This document shows, in pieces, positions 58,798 through 64,000 of a stretch of 64,000 nt of DNA. This DNA comes from Atrichornis clamosus. Taxonomy: Eukaryota; Chordata; Aves; Passeriformes; Menuridae. The stretch covers positions 1 to 64,000 of the forward strand of contig WBMZ01008927.1 in assembly GCA_013400975.1 (NCBI GenBank), written 5' to 3'. A program made the translations under genes and the position numbers. The notes under the pieces are model-generated. The model was not told the DNA's origin and made no database searches. It was given only the letters and a program-made list of their open reading frames with translations. Position 1 is the stretch's first letter. Every line of letters begins with the position of its first letter.

Positions 58798-61439
58798 AAT
58801 CAAGATCAAATGGCAAAGGCAGGACAATAGATTCTCACTGTACAATATACACAGCATGCATATTGTAGCACAGCTGAAATGAAATTTCACAAAGTGCACA
58901 AACACACAAATGCACCACAGAAATATATTTTACATAAAAAAGATGAGGCTTACGAATGCCAAAATATGAAGTAGGACAAGGCAGAGGGAAAATAGGGACG
59001 ATTTTACACGGTCATTAGTGTGAAAGCCTGGGACATTTGCTGCAGATGTGCAATTTCTATCAGTTATTAAACAGAATTTGTCAGAGAACAGAACCTGAAT
59101 ATACAAAATATATCTAAAGCAGATGAGAATTGTAGAAAGAATTGCTGAAAGACAAAGAAACACACTCCTTAAAGCATAGAAGCTTCTCATTTTACTTTGC
59201 CAAATCTTTTCCCCCATTTGTGAACTGTTGCCAAGTACCTTTTCCTTGGTACCTGAGCTAAAAGCATTGAGGCCATGAACGTTTGGTTCTAGCTACCTCT
59301 ACTCAGCCCAGCACAACACAGGGAAGTGCATCAGACATTGGCTGTTAGTCAAGCGTGCTCTACCCTGAGTCCTACTGCCATAAATGCTGTGCTATCTGGT
59401 TCAAGTGGGAAACTAACACTATGACATTTCACAAATCAAGGAATTAATTGGAAAGAAAGAGTACAGCTGCAGAGCAGAGATAATCAAACAAATGCTTGAA
59501 AAATGGCTTAAATCAGGCTGGAAAACTTGAGGAAGTATTTTGGGAAAACTATAGCACGTGGGGTTATGCTTAAAACCACATGAAACAGGTTATGTTTATG
59601 TTCTTTTTTAATTAATCAGGATTTTAAAGACCACATGTTACTCAAAAGCCTGAAAAATTTTATAAGAAATTCTTTCTAGAAAAATACAGGAAATTCTATG
59701 CCTGCAGCATTAACTCATCTGAATTTTATTTCCTCCTATCTTTAAAGGAAAACGAACCATGAAGAATCCCATTTACTCCCATGACTAATGACATTACAAA
59801 CATCAAGTTTGGTCCAGTCATCTCTATTTTCATTTAAGCCAACAGCATAGGTGAATAAGCATCTGGCAGAGATTCTAGGTTACTCTATATGTTAAATTAC
59901 TGTTTTACTACTAAACACCTGCTGGGAGAATTGAAACAAATAGGTGAAGCATTTTTCACTGAACACTCTCTTCAGCATCATCTCATAGCGACTCTCACCA
60001 TGGTTCTAATTGGCAAAATAAATCCGGTTGGTGAAAACAGAGCCACCTCAAACCAAGCTAATATTTCTTTTCCCTAGTTTGAGTCTCCAGAGAAGGCAAA
60101 AAAGCACCTGTGCATGTTTGCTCCATGCTAAAAGTCCAGGAAAGGGCATGCTCACAAAGTTTACACAAACACCATGCCAAAAGTGTTTGAATTGCTTTCA
60201 GCAACACAGTAGCATAAAGGAGATTGTATGTGCTTTCAACATATTCTAGATTGATTTTTCTCCTTTATGCTGCCTTTGCACTTGTATAACTCACTCTAAT
60301 TCAGTGCATTTACACTAATAAGGTAGAACTAGTACCATATATCTGCTCACTTCCTTCATAAAAGTGTCTTTTTATTGCTGCCCACAATACAGAGTCAGAG
60401 GTGATTGTGTTCGGTTCTCTCCACTTCATCTCAAATGTCAAATTTGTCATTCGTAAGTTTGCCAAATTATACCCTACAACTTTCAGAAGTATGCTAGGAG
60501 TGTGCTTGGATGTGTTACTTTGGAAACAACACTGGAGGTATGTTGGAACTTGGAGATGAAAATTAAGATAATTAAAATATTCTTCCAATACCTTTGGAAA
60601 GCATAGTAAAAGAGACAGAGAACAGTACTCAATTCATGTAGCCTTCTGGCATCACTTACACTGTTTAATTCAAGCTTCCAAAAATATCTAACCTCTTCTC
60701 TTGCCCTGCAGAAGGGTGCCTTGCTCAGAGCTTTTTGCCATTAGTTTTTTTACTTAGGTGAGCTCTTGCAGAGCGTCAGTGGCTAAATTCACTCACCCTA
60801 ACACATACCTTTTCTTTTTACCCCAACTTGACACTGAGGGAGCTACTCTTAAGTACCTTTCAAAATCAGTAAGAACATGATTTTACCATTCTGCCATTCA
60901 AACTTATGCTCCAGAAGCAAAAAGAGTGAAATACTGTGATCTGGAGTAACTTACTCTTACACAAGGATTAAAAGGATGATTGTTATGAGGCATCCTATAA
61001 CTAGATTCTGCACATAAAAAGAATAAATCAATACATTGATTTTTCCCCACTAACAAAGATAATTTACCAAAACACTGTGTTTATTACAATTCATTCTGCT
61101 GTATTTCTGCCTGGTGAAGCTATTTGTCAATTTTAAAACAACAAAAAAAGCGCAGCTTTCATCATTCCCACTTATTGTCCTTTCTCACCTTTAACTGCTG
61201 ACAAATTCTGTCAATAAAAAAAGTGCCAGCCATTCTCTCTCAAATCTGCCTTGTCAAACCCTTGTAATTCTATGCCAGTAGAAATATGCTGCTCTCTACT
61301 TTGCCTTGAGTAAACAATGCAAATATCACCAGAAAGCACAAATATTCTCATCTACAGTATAAGACCATTACATAGAACTGTCCGCCTACTCTACAAATTA
61401 CCATCCCATCACAGTGATGTTAACTAGTGGGGAAGAGTA
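58798..61439. other. AT-rich non-coding stretch
   Basis: No gene or repeat was recognised. Confidence 0.4.
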
Positions 61440-61530
61440 ACAAGACCTTGCAAAAGTTTTAGCACTTCTAACTTTGGAATCTCAGAGCACTCTACAAAAT
61501 TAAGTCAATCCTGCCTCATAGGATCCTTCT
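61440..61530. mobile_element. Short MIR/CORE-SINE-like fossil
   Basis: CTCAGAGCACTCTACAAAATTAAGTCAATCCTGCCTCATAGG resembles the CTCAAAGCGCTTTACA-AATTAA-CCTCAC block also seen at 51930. Very short and diverged. Confidence 0.4.
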
Positions 61531-61839
61531 AAATTAAATTCTTAGGTGAAAGGAAAAATAACATTTAGGGAAGAAATCCCGCACCTCCCCCAAAACTAAG
61601 GGCTGTATTATGAATCTGTTCTTGCTTCTGGTAGAAATTATTTGCACAGACAGACACATTTAAATTAATTGGACTATTTAAGAAAATAGCTGCAAACCAG
61701 TGAAGGATATGCTGTTCGCAATACAACTGCAATGACAGCCAAAGTTCCACATTATTTCCCCTAAAAATCAAGTGTGGTGTAATGAGAAAGATATTGGCTA
61801 GCCTGGAATCAGAAGACTAACACTCTTTTTTCCCCCCGG

Positions 61840-61985
61840 TCAAAAAATGTTCCGCTAGAAGAAACCTAGAAAGATAATGTAGTCCAGCCACTTTACCAGA
61901 ACAGGTACTAAGCAACACACATTAATTAGTTTTGCAGTAAGGCTTTCCCAGTATCTCTAGATAGCCTGAGATATTGTCAACTTAC
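61840..61985 (-). mobile_element. Possible very old CR1-like tail
   Basis: AGAAACCTAGAAAGATAATGTAGTCCAGCC recalls the reverse-complement CR1 tail (GGAAGAGACC...AAGGTCATCTAGTCCAACC), followed by weakly similar sequence with TTTCCCAGTATCTC. Low certainty. Confidence 0.35.
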
Positions 61986-64000
61986 TTTTATAACCACAAT
62001 TTTTAAATAATTCTCAGGATAAACTTTTGCTGGAAAGTATATTAGCTTCCTTTTCTGTTCTCTCTCCTATCCTTTCACTTCTTTGTGTTTCTAAATGGCA
62101 AGTTTTTTAAAGCAGCAACTGCTTCTAAATATGCTTATATATTAGCCCACAGAACCTTCCCTCTTTAAGTTTTCAGATGGTATTATACAGCAAATAGTGG
62201 TCTTTATTCTTAGTTTTCTGCTCTAGTCAAACTTTCACTTTTTAATCATATTGAAAACAATCAGCCCTGGTCTCAGCTTTCATCGTAACAATATTCTAAC
62301 CATGAAAAATATTACGTATTTCTTGCCATATTTTCACATTAGTGCAATCCCTCTCATAAGATATTGTCAAACGAAACCGCAAGACTTTGTTTTATCTGGC
62401 CAAAACATTCAAGAAAATGAAAAAGGGTTCTTCTTCTTCACTTTCATTTATTTATTTATTTATTGTTACCAGGTACTTTTGATTCACTAAAAGCTTTTCA
62501 TCCTCTTATCTTCTAATCATTTTTCTCATCTTTAGGCTTGTTCTCACCTAGAACAGGCTCTTTCAACGTTCTTTCACTACTTCAATCAGAGTGATGGTGC
62601 TACCGACTTGGAGTTACTCACCTTCTTTGGCTTGGATGTCAGTTAATTTTGTGCTTTTACCCAGAATTTCACCACAGGCACCTCATTTTCTCAATTCATC
62701 TTCTGTCAATTTCTTTTCCCAGTGATCATCACTAGCGCATTTTACCTCAAACGTGAATGTAAACAATGACCCCAGAGTTAGTGAAAGCACAAGAGGGGCT
62801 GAGCACGTACAATGGTGAAAAAACATTAATTCTGTTTCTTTTATCTCTAACACTTACAATTCAAATGTAAAAGGTCTGGTTATCAACCACAGGCCACAGC
62901 TGGAGAGAAAACATCTCCCTCTCCAATGATAGCCATGACTGATGCTTGCTTCAAAGTCAGAAAGGGATCCAAATGTTGCTTTTGTTTTAACACGTCCTTT
63001 CAATATTTTCTTTTTCACCCAGAAATATGAAAAATACAAACAGAAAATGTCTTTGTTTCCCCAGTGAAGCTTTTCTGGACATGTCACTAATTTTTTTCAT
63101 CAAAAAATGTTTTTGCATTTATTTTGGTCTATATTTTTTACTCTTTTTTGTGATTTTTTGCAAAACTAGTTCCTTCCTTCTTGTCAAGCGCACTTGCGAG
63201 ATGTTTTCCTTCATTTCTGCCATTTTTTACATTATCAAAATTAAGTTTCAGTTGTTCCTCTGGCACACACTTCTTTTTGAAGATGGTGCAGATTTGAGTT
63301 AGAATGAGGGAAAAGAAAAAAGTGGGGAGTAGAAAAAGAGAGAAAATAAAGAAATTGTGAACTAAAATTTTGAAATAAGGACTGTTTTCTAAGAGAAAAA
63401 TGTATACTAAAATTTCCATATGTATTTTACTAGAAATTACTCATTTTAAAATCCTATAAATTTTTACTGGAATGGAAATATTCTTCTGACAGAAATGGCA
63501 TTGCAGAGAAATAACAGAAGCACAGCAATTCACTTCTAAATTGTCACATTTTCTTTTTCAATCTCTTTTTCCAGGTTTCCTCTTATCCTCTCCTATGACT
63601 TTCTTTCATGCACACATTTGTTCCCTTCTTTGTTTTAGAAATAACCTTATGCTTCTCATCTCTGTAAGCTTTTAGTAAATGTCTTCCTATATAACACATC
63701 TCCATACCTTGGCTCCATCACCTCTAATATTTCCTGTTTCTCTTTGTTTTATTCCTTCTTCCTTGCTCTTTTGTTTATTCTCTAATTCCCTCAGCTCAAC
63801 ACCCATTCTTCACTCGAGTCTCCTCTATGGTCTCTGTAAAAAATGCTGATATCCATTCCTCTTGGGACTGGCTTCCTTTTGCCACCTGCAATCCAACTCC
63901 AAATACTTATGCCTTGTGGGGGGAGGAAAAAGGGAAATCTTTCTCTCTGGGTATGCAACTCATTGATTTCTGACTGCTCTTTTTCAAATTCAAACTTATC
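61986..64000. other. AT-rich non-coding stretch at right edge
   Basis: Includes a TTTA tetranucleotide run at about 62446-62464 and pyrimidine-rich sequence at 63560-63850. No gene was recognised. Confidence 0.4.

Overview
This window is vertebrate nuclear DNA, almost certainly from a bird. It is AT-rich with long non-coding stretches and no intact gene. It carries CR1 retrotransposon 3' ends, solo LTRs of the common avian endogenous-retrovirus type (TG...CA ends, 5-bp target duplications), and older amniote fossils (MIR-like SINEs, L2/CR1-like tails). No bacterial-style genes, tRNAs, rRNAs or CRISPR arrays are visible.

The main content is a decayed multi-exon gene for an axonemal dynein heavy chain, read on the minus strand from about 33.8 kb down to 1.1 kb. 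Pieces appear in correct N-to-C order: the microtubule-binding domain exon (33588-33764), the second stalk helix (21050-21183), AAA5 segments (16329-16563, 15995-16069), the AAA5-AAA6 region (8488-8694) and AAA6/C-terminal segments (3107-3303, 2798-2930, 1848-1975, 1083-1306). Three of these are open, and most of the others carry in-frame stops or frameshifts. Introns are retained, so this is a degraded genomic copy and not a processed retrocopy. The residues look most like the outer-arm beta-type heavy chains (DNAH9/DNAH11/DNAH17 group), and DNAH11 best by my recall of the family. The last several hundred residues of the protein are not visible to the left, where a CpG island of unknown gene affiliation begins the window.

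Mobile elements: three related ERVL-like solo LTRs (5700-6260 +, 39340-39915 +, 50130-50711 -), each flanked by a 5-bp direct repeat; a different solo LTR with a TATA box and poly(A) signal at about 23130-23611 (-), next to 19-bp and 28-bp tandem repeats; CR1 pieces at 10400-10765, 44966-45030, 46205-46340 and an older one near 49455-49760; MIR/L2-type fossils at 33206-33365, 51890-52060, 54060-54440 and 61440-61530; and an open non-LTR reverse-transcriptase-like fragment at 58537-58797.

From about 34 kb to the right end I recognise no gene. The sequence there is intronic or intergenic, with scattered repeats, simple repeats and a few GC-rich blocks. Family assignments were made by eye, without database searches.
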